Below, piece by piece: positions 1 through 20,460 of a stretch of DNA of 20,460 nt (positions within the stretch are counted from its first letter, which is position 1; every line of letters starts with the position of its first letter). The notes beneath the pieces were generated by a model, which was given only the letters and a program-made list of their open reading frames with translations, ran no database searches and was not told the origin of the DNA. Source of the DNA: Paulinella micropora (lineage: Eukaryota > Cercozoa > Imbricatea > Euglyphida); the NCBI GenBank assembly GCA_009731375.1, contig BJOX01000236.1, forward strand, positions 190,188 through 210,647, read 5' to 3'. Both the position numbers and the translations under genes were made by a program.

Positions 1-138
<138 letters not shown>

Positions 139-311
139 GGCCTAGGCCTTCGGTTTAATGAAGTTAACAATTTAACCTCTATACATACAAATCGTTAGCT
201 CAAGAGCTATTGATTTAACTAGATGGTGACCTACGTCTCAAGTTATTAAAGATATGAGAAATTATTAAAATATTAAAATAAAATGACTTAGACTAAAAAT
301 ATTAAAATAAA

Positions 312-316
<5 letters not shown>
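139..316. other. AT-rich non-coding spacer
   Basis: AT-rich sequence without a convincing reading frame. It ends in ATTAAAATAAAA-type runs that grade into the AAT microsatellite. No gene or regulatory signal is recognised. Confidence 0.6.
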
Positions 317-367
<51 letters not shown>

Positions 368-635
368 GTGCTTCTCTGTCAATGGCTGATGCATTTCTGC
401 ACATGCGCCTCCATCGTCTCACCCGTGAGGGGAGTACGAAGAATTGACGATAAGCTCTAATGACACCCCCGCAAGGGCAGTTCCAACACTTCCAGACGGG
501 CCGGTATGTTCAATGAAAATACTGGTCCAGAAATAGACCGGTATGTTCAATGAAAATACTGGTGGCACCGACGGGAATCGAACTGGCGACAGGGCCCAGA
601 TGGTAGAACTTGACCACTGGGCTATCACGGTGTCC
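317..635 (-). mobile_element. tRNA-derived SINE-like element
   Basis: Read on the minus strand from 635, the sequence starts GGACACCGTGATAGCCCAGT, which contains a good RNA polymerase III A box (TAGCCCAGTGGT). About 35 nt later comes a B box (AGTTCGATTCC) followed by GGTGCC, which can pair with the 5' end if one base bulges. The T stem does not pair well, so this is a tRNA-related head rather than a working tRNA. Behind the head lies a unique body of about 190 nt containing a duplicated 26-nt unit, and the element ends in an (ATT)n tail at 317-367. Head, body and simple-repeat tail are the normal SINE layout. The family is not identified. A second AAT array adjoins the head at 636-700, which hides any target-site duplication. 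Confidence 0.6.
501..563. repeat. 26-nt direct repeat, each copy a hairpin
   Basis: A 26-nt unit beginning CCGGTATGTTCAATG occurs at 501-526 and again, identically, at 538-563. Inside each unit CCGGTAT can pair with ATACTGG with one G-T pair, so each copy can form a short hairpin. It lies in the body of the SINE-like element. Confidence 0.8.
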
Positions 636-1118
<483 letters not shown>

Positions 1119-1447
1119 GGCAGCTGCATTTTTAGTTTTTTTCTCAGGCTTTACGTGAGTCACACAGCAGTCTGCCTCTAGTGTGTCTGTAGGATAATAG
1201 ATTCCGTAAAGGAAGCTGTTTTCCTATTACCTTTGAACTACTTATACTTCTACTTTTTACAGATAGCATCTGTCGTGTCATCTGGTTTTTCTTGTCTTTC
1301 CTCTGGCTTGGCCGCAATCCGTCTCTGCATGTCTGTTTGTAAGTTACGTCTGTCTGTGTTGTTTCTATCATTTTTTCTTTCCATCGGTCCGTCTGTCTTT
1401 TTGTCTACAGTGCTTGATAGAGCTGTCACAAAGATTCGAGCCGCCCA
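1119..1447 (+). other. 5' flank or 5' UTR of the ataxin-10-like gene
   Basis: Mostly unique pyrimidine-rich sequence. Two acceptor-like sites, TTTTTACAG at about 1261 and TTTGTCTACAG ending at 1410, suggest that the 5' UTR is spliced and that the initiator exon starts at 1411. An in-frame TAG at 1418-1420 precedes the proposed ATG at 1448. No promoter element can be named with confidence. Confidence 0.4.
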
Positions 1448-12792
<11,345 letters not shown>

Positions 12793-12962
12793 TTCATAAT
12801 ACGTAAGCAACATATATAAAGGTGAAGGTTCGATCCGTGCGCCAGGCATAGTTCATAATACGTAAACAACATATATATCGTCTTTAAACTGAAATGCTCA
12901 TACATCAATCATAGTGCTATGACAATCCATTTTTTCTTCTTTTTTCCCAACTGAACGACTTT

Positions 12963-12968
12963 AATAAA
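12963..12968 (+). terminator. Polyadenylation signal AATAAA
   Basis: AATAAA about 170 nt after the stop codon in TTTAATAAATC, in unique sequence. Reasonable for the 3' end of the ataxin-10-like transcript. Confidence 0.55.
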
Positions 12969-13339
12969 TCATGTGAAGAACGCTTGCTTTTTTGTAGAGC
13001 TGAACAGGAAGCATGTAAGAAGGCGAACATCAGTAATCACTGGCAGGGGCGAACAAAGAGAGAAAAAAGCAGACTGGGGGGAAAATGGGCTCCCGGAGGT
13101 GAAATAAAGGGATCCATCGTTTGAATGGCGGGCGCACGTCGACGGAGGCTTAGAGATGCTTTTAAATGACGTACCCCAGGAAATTAGACTAGTAAGTTTT
13201 TGAAAAGACTATACGACAGGTCTCAGCCGCCATTCTCGTACTTGAATAAGCGTATTATGCAAAAAGACATCGTTCACATATGTGATGAATTACATATCAA
13301 ATCATGATTAGATAGTTTTGCACTTTTCTTCCCCCCCCC

Positions 13340-13341
<2 letters not shown>

Positions 13342-13437
<96 letters not shown>

Positions 13438-13506
13438 NNNNNNNNNNNNNNNNNNNNNNNNNNNNNNNNNNNNNNNNNTTTTTTTTTTTTTTTTTTTTTT
13501 TTTTTT
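13342..13506. repeat. Poly-T tract with assembly gap
   Basis: T homopolymer (one C at 13406) interrupted by 41 N at 13438-13478. Read on the minus strand it is poly-A, possibly the tail of a retroposed sequence whose body would be 13507 onwards. Poly-Lys or poly-Phe frames here are artefacts. Confidence 0.95.
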
Positions 13507-13800
13507 CATCTTGACTTTTTTCTTCCTTTTTTTTAGTTGCCACTGACGCTTCACCTCTTAGCGCACTCTTCCATTCTATCTCTCGAGAGACTGTCTGCTT
13601 CCCACTCACGACGGTTTTACGAGTGGCAAATATTTTATTAAAAAAGGACGGTGCTTGCGTCTGTTTCGTCGTCGTTTGCGGGTCACCTTTTCGTTTCCCC
13701 ACCTTATTCCTTAAGTGCACGTACCTGCAATTGGTACGGTTGCACCTGTCATTCAAATTCAAGTGTCCCGAGGTGACAGATTGGGTGTAGGAATGCCCGG
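13507..13800 (-). pseudogene. Possible retroposed fragment with CCCH-like motif
   Basis: On the minus strand an open frame of about 95 codons reads SVTSGHLNLNDRCNRTNC, RYVHLRNKVGKRKGDPQTTT, KQTQAPSFFNKIFATRKTVV, and runs into the poly-A tract. CNRTNCRYVH fits the end of a CCCH zinc finger (C-x4-C-x3-H), but the first Cys is not at a normal distance. There is no ATG start. An open frame followed by poly-A suggests a truncated retroelement or processed copy. The evidence is thin. Confidence 0.25.
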
Positions 13801-14933
13801 GTGGGGAGCAGTGGACGATATATAATAATCCGAGGCTTGTGATTCCGAGTCTTGATATTATTAATACAACTTGATAATAACAGAGAATAAGTCGGCCCCC
13901 GCTGCTGTTATTATTATAATATATACAATATATGCTGGAAGACCTCTAACAGCTCCGAGTCCGCACTACTAGAGTGACCACTGCAGTGACAGAAATAACC
14001 AAGGGGACGCCGCCGGGAAGAAAAAATTCAAGTTATACAATATATAACAGGAAAGTCAAAAAATTGGTCGCGGAGAGCTGCACTAAGGCTGAGAACGTTT
14101 CGAATCGGAACACTTCGCCACTCAGAACCAAGAAGTCTCAGACTGATTGTACTCGACATAGTGGGCACCTCAACGCAGCAAAAAAAAAGGAGGAGCGTCA
14201 CGAGTTTACTGAACTTAAGTGCTGCCTCTGTGTCCAAGAGAACAGGCCCCTGCGGCGCAAGAAAAGTCAACTTGAAGGAAAGAGTTGCACAGCAGTCGCC
14301 ATGTTATGCTAACTCGGCCGGCCCGCGTGTTCATAAGTTCATCTGATTCCTATTATCATCTAAACGCCACGCTACCTTTTCAAAGTAAATTATGTGATTA
14401 ATAATTTAAAAATCAAGACATCTGAATGTCCGAGGCTGATTCAGGGCCCGCCCGAATGTTCAATTTGCAATATCGTATATTTCATGTAAGCTTATTAACA
14501 TTACATCACGAGAGTAGAAAATGGTTTAGCACACAGCGACGTCAATAAAATTGTATTTGCTAGCTAAAGATACGATACTTGTCTGGTTTTGTAGTGAGTA
14601 TCAAAAGTTGTCTGTATCAAGCACATAATCTTACAACGAAGACGATGAAAACAACAACGACAAAGCATACCATGAACGATGAATCCCAGGGTATTAATAT
14701 AAGGGAAATGTCTTGGTTTTCGTGTCCTTCAATCACTGATGATATTCGAATGTCCTTTGTAATTATTACTTAGGACATTCAAGTGGCAAAAAGAGCTCAT
14801 CTTTGCATGGATTGATCTCAAGCAATTTTGAGATAGAAAAATACACAGGAAACGGTTGGAAAGCTCTTGTCCTCAGCTTTCAAACGATGGCTTCAGCATG
14901 GCATATCACTTTCATTGTTCGAGAACGATGAGA

Positions 14934-15023
14934 TCAAAGTCGGATATAGTTTGCCATATGTCTGTCCGCAGTACTAGGTGGTGACTGGTGACTGGTGGCA
15001 CATATCAACCGACAAAGAAGCAC
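14934..15023 (-). CDS. Possible terminal exon of minus-strand gene
   Basis: On the minus strand a 36-nt candidate intron (15024-15059; GTAAGTAT donor, CTGTTACAG acceptor) separates AAATCATTGC from this segment. The frames read VLLCRLICATSHQSPPST, ADRHMANYIRL then TGA, or ASLSVDMCHQSPVTT then TAG. Which applies cannot be decided. Such a short intron would be unusual. Confidence 0.25.
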   Translation of the reverse strand: MLLCRLICATSHQSPPSTADRHMANYIRL

Positions 15024-15069
15024 CTGTAACAGAATCAAGGAAATTTTGTTTATACTTACGCAATGATTT

Positions 15070-15072
<3 letters not shown>

Positions 15073-15107
<35 letters not shown>

Positions 15108-15121
15108 TCTCTCTCTCCCTC

Positions 15122-15170
<49 letters not shown>

Positions 15171-15193
15171 TACACATACACACAAACACACAA

Positions 15194-15240
<47 letters not shown>

Positions 15241-15241
15241 A

Positions 15242-15298
<57 letters not shown>

Positions 15299-15301
15299 AG
15301 A

Positions 15302-15345
<44 letters not shown>

Positions 15346-15351
15346 CAGAAC

Positions 15352-15385
<34 letters not shown>

Positions 15386-15394
15386 ACACAGACG

Positions 15395-15446
<52 letters not shown>
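15073..15446. repeat. CT array followed by GA array (inverted arrangement)
   Basis: (CT)n at 15073-15167, a 25-nt CA-rich spacer, then GA-rich repeat to 15446. The two arms are complementary over roughly 100 nt and could fold into a long hairpin. Confidence 0.9.
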
Positions 15447-15450
<4 letters not shown>

Positions 15451-15452
15451 AC

Positions 15453-15480
15453 TTAGGGCACTCCACGATCGTGTAGGTGC
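15453..15480 (-). CDS. Minus-strand gene, short exon (TYTIVECPK)
   Basis: Minus-strand ACATATAG acceptor, then GC ACC TAC ACG ATC GTG GAG in frame, giving TYTIVECP and two bases of the next codon before GTATCC. Joined to the exon at 15631-15691 it continues KYKIEG-TYTIVECPK with G or C at most third positions, typical of real coding sequence here. Family not recognised. Confidence 0.45.
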
Positions 15481-15540
15481 CTATATGTGTCACGTTCATA
15501 TAAATACATGTTTGTGAGTGAGTGAGTGAGTGAGTGAGAC

Positions 15541-15630
<90 letters not shown>
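15481..15630 (-). repeat. GC-AG intron made of GAGT and GA repeat
   Basis: Read on the minus strand, donor GAAG-GCATCT and acceptor ATATAG-GCACC, so AGGCA occurs at both borders. The body is mostly (CT)n plus (CACT)n with about 35 nt of unique sequence. Direct repeats at both splice sites suggest intron birth by tandem duplication or insertion. Confidence 0.5.
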
Positions 15631-15631
<1 letters not shown>

Positions 15632-15691
15632 TTCGATCTTGTACTTGGTGTCGTGCAGCACCCCGTCGCAAGTATCATACGGGCACTTTTC
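15631..15691 (-). CDS. Minus-strand gene, exon EKCPYDTCDGVLHDTKY
   Basis: Minus-strand acceptor CTATCTATAG, then EKCPYDTCDGVLHDTKYKIE and one base of Gly. Cys, Asp and Tyr are frequent, bases are GC-rich against an AT-rich setting, and the phase joins the next exon. Two Cys spaced C-P-x3-C, plus VECP in the next exon, might form a metal site, but no domain is recognised. Confidence 0.5.
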
Positions 15692-15693
15692 CT

Positions 15694-15771
<78 letters not shown>
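15694..15771. repeat. (GATA)n array
   Basis: GATA repeat on the + strand, CTAT in the sense of the minus-strand gene, where it precedes the acceptor of the exon at 15631-15691. Confidence 0.95.
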
Positions 15772-16215
15772 GAGATGTCGCAAAGGAATGTAGTCCTTGC
15801 AAAGGAACGCAGTTTCACATCAAACAATAATTTGTGTACTGTGCATGTGTCCGGGATGGGAATCACGGGTAGACTGTGTTCTGGAAAAAGAAGAGGAGGA
15901 AGGACGTTGAAGAAAAAGGCAATCTAGGAATGGAGAGTGGGAGGATAAGGAAGAAGAGAAAGAAAAGGAAGCCGTTAGTCCAAGTGTTTTGAGCACCGTA
16001 AGCTTGCGCAAGCTACAATGATGACATTGTATGAGGCCTAAACCCCCGCAGGGACCTAGCCCGGGCTATGCAACACTGGACGGCTATGATGGAATGCAGT
16101 CACCAATACGGACTAGAGGAAGATTAGTCCAATTTTTGACTGCACAGGAGCGATAAATCGCAAAAGAGCAACGAGCTACTCAGGAGGATAGCTTGAAGCA
16201 AAGGGATTTGGATTG
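15772..16215. other. Unique, probably transposon-derived spacer
   Basis: Mixed sequence between two GATA arrays. It begins AGATGTCGCAAAGG, similar to the AGATATCGACTAATG border of the 340-bp repeat, both directly following a GATA array. No gene is recognised. Possibly a degraded member of the same dispersed family. Confidence 0.4.
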
Positions 16216-16224
16216 GGGAGATAA

Positions 16225-16282
<58 letters not shown>

Positions 16283-16325
16283 TGATAGATTGATAGATTG
16301 ATAGATAGATATGATAGAAAGATAT

Positions 16326-16388
<63 letters not shown>
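16216..16388. repeat. (GATA)n array with GATT variants
   Basis: GATA repeat joined directly to the first 340-bp repeat copy. Confidence 0.95.
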
Positions 16389-16741
16389 GAAATATCGACT
16401 AATGTCAGAAAAAAGGAGCTTCTGATTTCGTCAACCAGGAAGTCTGTGGGTAAAGTATTAACCCGATGCCCAGCTAAGCCGTGATGTTTGCACGGAAGGG
16501 ACTGATACAGGCAATACCAAAGCTCCCTAGTACCAGGCGGGGCCAGGGCTCGTTCCATAAAGCGCCCCTTGCAGAACGAGCTCCCACCTCCATTACAGAG
16601 GGCCCAGTAAGCAGATGGAGTTTCGAGACTGTTCGACAGTCTAGTATAAACCGACAGAGCACTGTGGGTTTTATTCCGGGCTCAACAAGCGAGAAAGGGC
16701 ACCCTGAGGGAACAGGATTGTGCTTCCCGTCGCTATTTCGG
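16389..16741. repeat. 340-bp dispersed repeat, copy 1
   Basis: Near-identical to 18038-18391; the differences are a few substitutions and short indels around 16435-16460. Both copies follow a GATA array at the low-coordinate side. Copy 1 continues into about 80 nt more unique sequence (to 16826). No conserved domain in any frame. Likely a mobile or amplified non-coding element with a microsatellite border. Confidence 0.9.
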
Positions 16742-16824
16742 CATATGACTTATAGGCGTATGGCTAGGCACACATAAGGCACCCCACCACGGGCCCAGCA
16801 CACCCACACCATCCCCTAATTCTC

Positions 16825-16826
<2 letters not shown>

Positions 16827-16880
<54 letters not shown>

Positions 16881-16923
16881 TGATAGATTGATATGATAGA
16901 TAGATATGATAGATAGATAGATG

Positions 16924-16994
<71 letters not shown>

Positions 16995-17085
16995 GGATGG
17001 ATGGATGGATAGAAAGATGGATGGATGGATGGATGCATAAATGGATGGATGGATGGATGGATGGATGGATGGATATGTTTGGTCT
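16827..17085. repeat. GATA then GATG arrays
   Basis: GATA with GATT variants to about 16990, then (GATG)n to 17073, then a unique island at 17074-17135. Confidence 0.9.
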
Positions 17086-17129
17086 ATCAGCTCTGCATAT
17101 CCGAAGACACAGGCATCCATTCCACCCCG

Positions 17130-17632
<503 letters not shown>

Positions 17633-17942
17633 TATCTAGGAGTGTCGCATAGCCAGAGGCCATAGGCGTCCTACCAGGAGGCATCCTCGGCTCAGGCCTG
17701 CCTTCACCTTCCTGGCTCCCCCCAGCGGGGGGATCCACTTACCAAGCACAAAGTGCAGGGTAAGTACCTTTTGTGGGTGAGCTCAAAGGAAACACCCAAC
17801 ACCACAGCTACCCATGGCGCAGCCTTGCGAGGTAGCTAACTTGTATGTGGTGCAGTTTGCTCCAGGAGGGTTGGGCTTCATCGCCAATGTCCCGCCCCCT
17901 CGACAAATTTTTCTTACATCAAGGGGAGGGACGCCCTCCGGG
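17633..17942. other. 310-bp unique island, likely mobile-element remnant
   Basis: GC-richer sequence between GATA arrays. The minus strand carries GGATGCCTCCTGG followed by GACGCC, a motif I recall from the ends of several animal retroelements, and a GGTAAGT donor-like site. No frame longer than about 60 codons. Identity uncertain. Confidence 0.35.
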
Positions 17943-17955
17943 GATAGATAGATAC

Positions 17956-18037
<82 letters not shown>
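17943..18037. repeat. (GATA)n array
   Basis: GATA repeat directly bordering the second 340-bp repeat copy. Confidence 0.95.
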
Positions 18038-18041
<4 letters not shown>

Positions 18042-18391
18042 GAGATATCGACTAATGTCAGAAAAAAGGAGCTTCTGATTTCGTCAACCAAGGAAGTCTG
18101 TAAAGTATTGACCCGATGCCCAGCTAAGCCGTGATGTTTGCACGGAAGGGACTGATACAGGCGATACCAAAGCTCCCTAGTACCAGGCGGGGCCAGGGCT
18201 CGTTCCATAAAGCGCCCCTTGCAGAACGAGCTCCCACCTCCATTACAGAGGGCCCAGTAAGCAGATGGAGTTTCGAGACTGTTCGACAGTCTAGTATAAA
18301 CCGACAGAGCACTGTGGGTTTTATTCCGGGCTCAACAAGCGAGAAAGGGCACCCTGAGGGAACAGGATTGTGCTTCCCGTCGCTATTTCGA
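18038..18391. repeat. 340-bp dispersed repeat, copy 2
   Basis: Direct repeat of 16389-16741, about 1.65 kb away in the same orientation. It ends CGCTATTTCG and passes straight into GATA repeat, whereas copy 1 continues into other sequence. Confidence 0.9.
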
Positions 18392-19363
<972 letters not shown>

Positions 19364-19428
19364 CCCGGCAAATCGCGGGTGGTGGTTTTTGTCCTTGCTT
19401 AGGTTCATAAAGACATACTTCATCGCCC
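19364..19428 (-). CDS. Minus-strand gene, exon [21 protein letters not shown]
   Basis: Minus-strand CTATGCAG acceptor, frame with two leading bases then [21 protein letters not shown], and GTAATA donor. Its phase 0 end fits the exon at 15631-15691, and its two leading bases fit a one-base end of the exon at 20041-20076. A second open frame ([20 protein letters not shown]) exists but would hit a stop in the next exon. Other exons may lie between. Family not recognised. Confidence 0.5.
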
Positions 19429-19432
19429 CTGC

Positions 19433-19433
<1 letters not shown>

Positions 19434-19475
<42 letters not shown>
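19434..19475. repeat. (GATA)n between exon and its echo
   Basis: Short GATA array separating the intact minus-strand exon from its truncated copy. Confidence 0.95.
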
Positions 19476-19477
<2 letters not shown>

Positions 19478-19492
19478 CATACTTCATCGCCC
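19476..19492 (-). pseudogene. Echo of minus-strand exon (5' end)
   Basis: On the minus strand TTTATCTGCTTGCAG acceptor, then GGGCGATGAAGTATGTC, identical to the first 17 nt of the exon at 19364-19428, then CTAT repeat. Here the stub has the better acceptor, so it may be the original 5' end. Confidence 0.85.
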
Positions 19493-19537
19493 CTGCAAGC
19501 AGATAAACAATTTTGAAATCAAGATTGATAGAACAAA

Positions 19538-19542
19538 TAGAT

Positions 19543-19590
<48 letters not shown>

Positions 19591-19659
19591 GGATAGATAG
19601 ATAGATAGATAAGATAGATAAGATAGATAAGATAGATAGATAGATAGATAGATAGACAT

Positions 19660-19730
<71 letters not shown>

Positions 19731-19732
19731 CA
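19538..19732. repeat. (GATA)n array with AGATA variants
   Basis: GATA repeat interrupted by three AAGATA units near 19611-19632. No gene. Confidence 0.95.
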
Positions 19733-19757
19733 TAAGATTGAATTATGTTCTCGTCCT

Positions 19758-19820
19758 TAGCCAATACCATGCAGACAAAACAGACTGCCCCTGTGTGTAT
19801 GCATGTATGTATGTATGTAC

Positions 19821-19823
<3 letters not shown>
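19758..19823 (+). repeat. Exon-like unit, direct copy 1
   Basis: TAGCCAATACCATGCAGACA AAACAGACTGCCCCTG then TATG repeat. Repeated at 19895 in the same orientation and at 20041-20080 inverted. A pyrimidine-rich TTCTCGTCCTTAG precedes it on the + strand. Confidence 0.88.
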
Positions 19824-19851
<28 letters not shown>

Positions 19852-19893
19852 TGTATGTATGTATGTATGTATGTATGCATATTATGTATGTAT

Positions 19894-20080
19894 GTAGCCA
19901 ATACCATGCAGACAAAACAAACTGCCCCTGTGTGTATGCATGTATGTATGTATGTACATGTACATACATACATACATACATACATATATACATAATATGC
20001 ATACATACATACATACATACATACATACATACATACATACACACAGGGGCAGTTTGTTTTGTCTGCATGGTATTGGCTAC
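19894..20080. repeat. Large palindrome with 40-nt perfect arms
   Basis: 19894-19933 is the exact reverse complement of 20041-20080. The arms extend inward through TATG on one side and CATA on the other, so almost the whole 187 nt can fold as one hairpin or cruciform. The arms contain the exon-like unit also present at 19758. Confidence 0.92.
20041..20076 (-). CDS. Minus-strand gene, possible exon ([11 protein letters not shown])
   Basis: Minus-strand GCATGTAG acceptor, then [11 protein letters not shown] with a GTATGT donor. Phases fit the exon before (one leftover G) and after. The acceptor lacks a pyrimidine tract, and the unit also exists as two + strand copies, so it may be only a repeat. 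Confidence 0.3.
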
Positions 20081-20300
20081 ATGCATACATAAACATACAT
20101 ACATACATACATAGATACATACATACATACATATGTATGTATATATATATGCATGTATGTATGTATGTATGTATGTATGTATGTCTGTATGTCTGCCTGC
20201 ATGTATATATGTATGTATGTATGTATGCTTGCATACATGTACGCGTGTATGTATGCATCCTTGCGTAAATTAAAGTGTGTGTATGGATATGAAGTATGTT
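20081..20300. repeat. CATA/TATG arrays
   Basis: CATA then TATG repeats with GCAT variants, mostly intron of the minus-strand gene. No gene in it. Confidence 0.85.
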
Positions 20301-20317
20301 GTTGTGTATGTTCTCAC

Positions 20318-20357
20318 CTGATCCTCCGCTACTGTACTCTGTATCCATCAAGGCAGC
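20318..20357 (-). CDS. Minus-strand gene, most upstream exon in window
   Basis: Minus-strand long CT tract and CTCTCTCAG acceptor, AALMDTEYSSGGS plus one base, then a strong GTGAGA donor. This is the best-formed exon of the minus-strand gene; the gene continues beyond the right edge of the window. Ser/Gly-rich end; family not recognised. Confidence 0.5.
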
Positions 20358-20359
20358 CT

Positions 20360-20378
20360 GAGAGAGAGTGTGAGAGAG

Positions 20379-20456
<78 letters not shown>

Positions 20457-20460
20457 GGGG
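20360..20460. repeat. (GA)n array at right edge
   Basis: GA repeat with GGAG variants running out of the window. In minus-strand sense it is the polypyrimidine tract before the exon at 20318-20357. Confidence 0.95.

Larger units (their letters stand above)
12969..14933. other. Intergenic region between convergent genes
   Basis: About 2 kb of mostly unique sequence, notable for having only one large simple repeat (poly-T). Open frames at 13974-14312 (+) and 14579-14773 (+) have no ATG start or recognisable motif and are probably chance. A 9-bp perfect inverted repeat (GAATGTCCT / AGGACATTC, 15-nt loop) lies at 14748-14780. Confidence 0.6.

Noticed and set aside
561-635. Functional tRNA gene on the minus strand
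   Set aside because: A and B boxes are present but the T stem does not pair and the acceptor needs a bulge; a SINE head fits better.
13297-13554. Poly-Lys or poly-Phe protein
   Set aside because: Homopolymer T with an assembly gap.
13974-14312. 112-codon open frame as a gene
   Set aside because: Starts without ATG, has no recognisable motif and no splice or promoter support; length is possible by chance.
16124-16558. Open frames in the 340-bp repeat as transposase or reverse transcriptase
   Set aside because: No catalytic motif seen and the frames run into GATA repeat.

Overview
This is eukaryotic nuclear DNA. It has spliceosomal introns with GT-AG and a few GC-AG borders, a tRNA-derived SINE-like element, polyadenylation-type signals and two assembly gaps (N runs at 3658-4007 and 13438-13478). 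The lineage cannot be fixed from the sequence. The C-terminus of the recognised protein reads (by memory of the family) more like plant, algal or protist ataxin-10 than vertebrate, but that is weak evidence. More than half of the window is simple repeat: CTA, CATA, CTAT/GATA, CT/GA, TTC, GTA and ATCA.

Region 1 (1-1447): CTA and AAT microsatellites around a minus-strand tRNA-related SINE-like element (about 317-635), then a short 5' flank. Region 2 (1448-12792, + strand): one gene, an ataxin-10 (ATXN10) homologue, rebuilt here as 15 exons. All intron phases agree (2898 nt, 965 codons plus stop). Two exons are inflated by Ser-coding TTC/TCC tracts, and the introns are almost pure microsatellite. 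Similarity is seen with ataxin-10 along most of the chain: the N-terminal armadillo part, the middle helices, and the diagnostic C-terminal block with VLGNL, REWAIFALRNLTE and LGLEV. Region 3 (12793-14930): 3' UTR with a tandemly duplicated stop-codon segment, an AATAAA signal, then about 2 kb of mostly unique sequence. Region 4 (about 14934-20357, - strand): several short coding-like exons in compatible phase, from an unrecognised gene convergent with ATXN10. They are buried in GATA/CTAT, GA and CATA arrays and dispersed repeats. The window ends in a GA tract upstream of the last exon seen.

The most striking structure is what I call exon echoes. At least eight exons of the ataxin-10 gene, and two of the minus-strand gene, have extra partial copies separated from the good copy by microsatellite. 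Upstream copies carry the 5' end of the exon with its AG acceptor; downstream copies carry the 3' end or, once, nearly the whole exon. Exon 12 has a ladder of six stubs ahead of the intact exon. This looks like repeated tandem duplication with one breakpoint in a microsatellite and the other inside an exon. Human ATXN10 is itself the spinocerebellar ataxia type 10 gene, caused by an intronic ATTCT expansion, so a repeat-packed homologue is a notable parallel.
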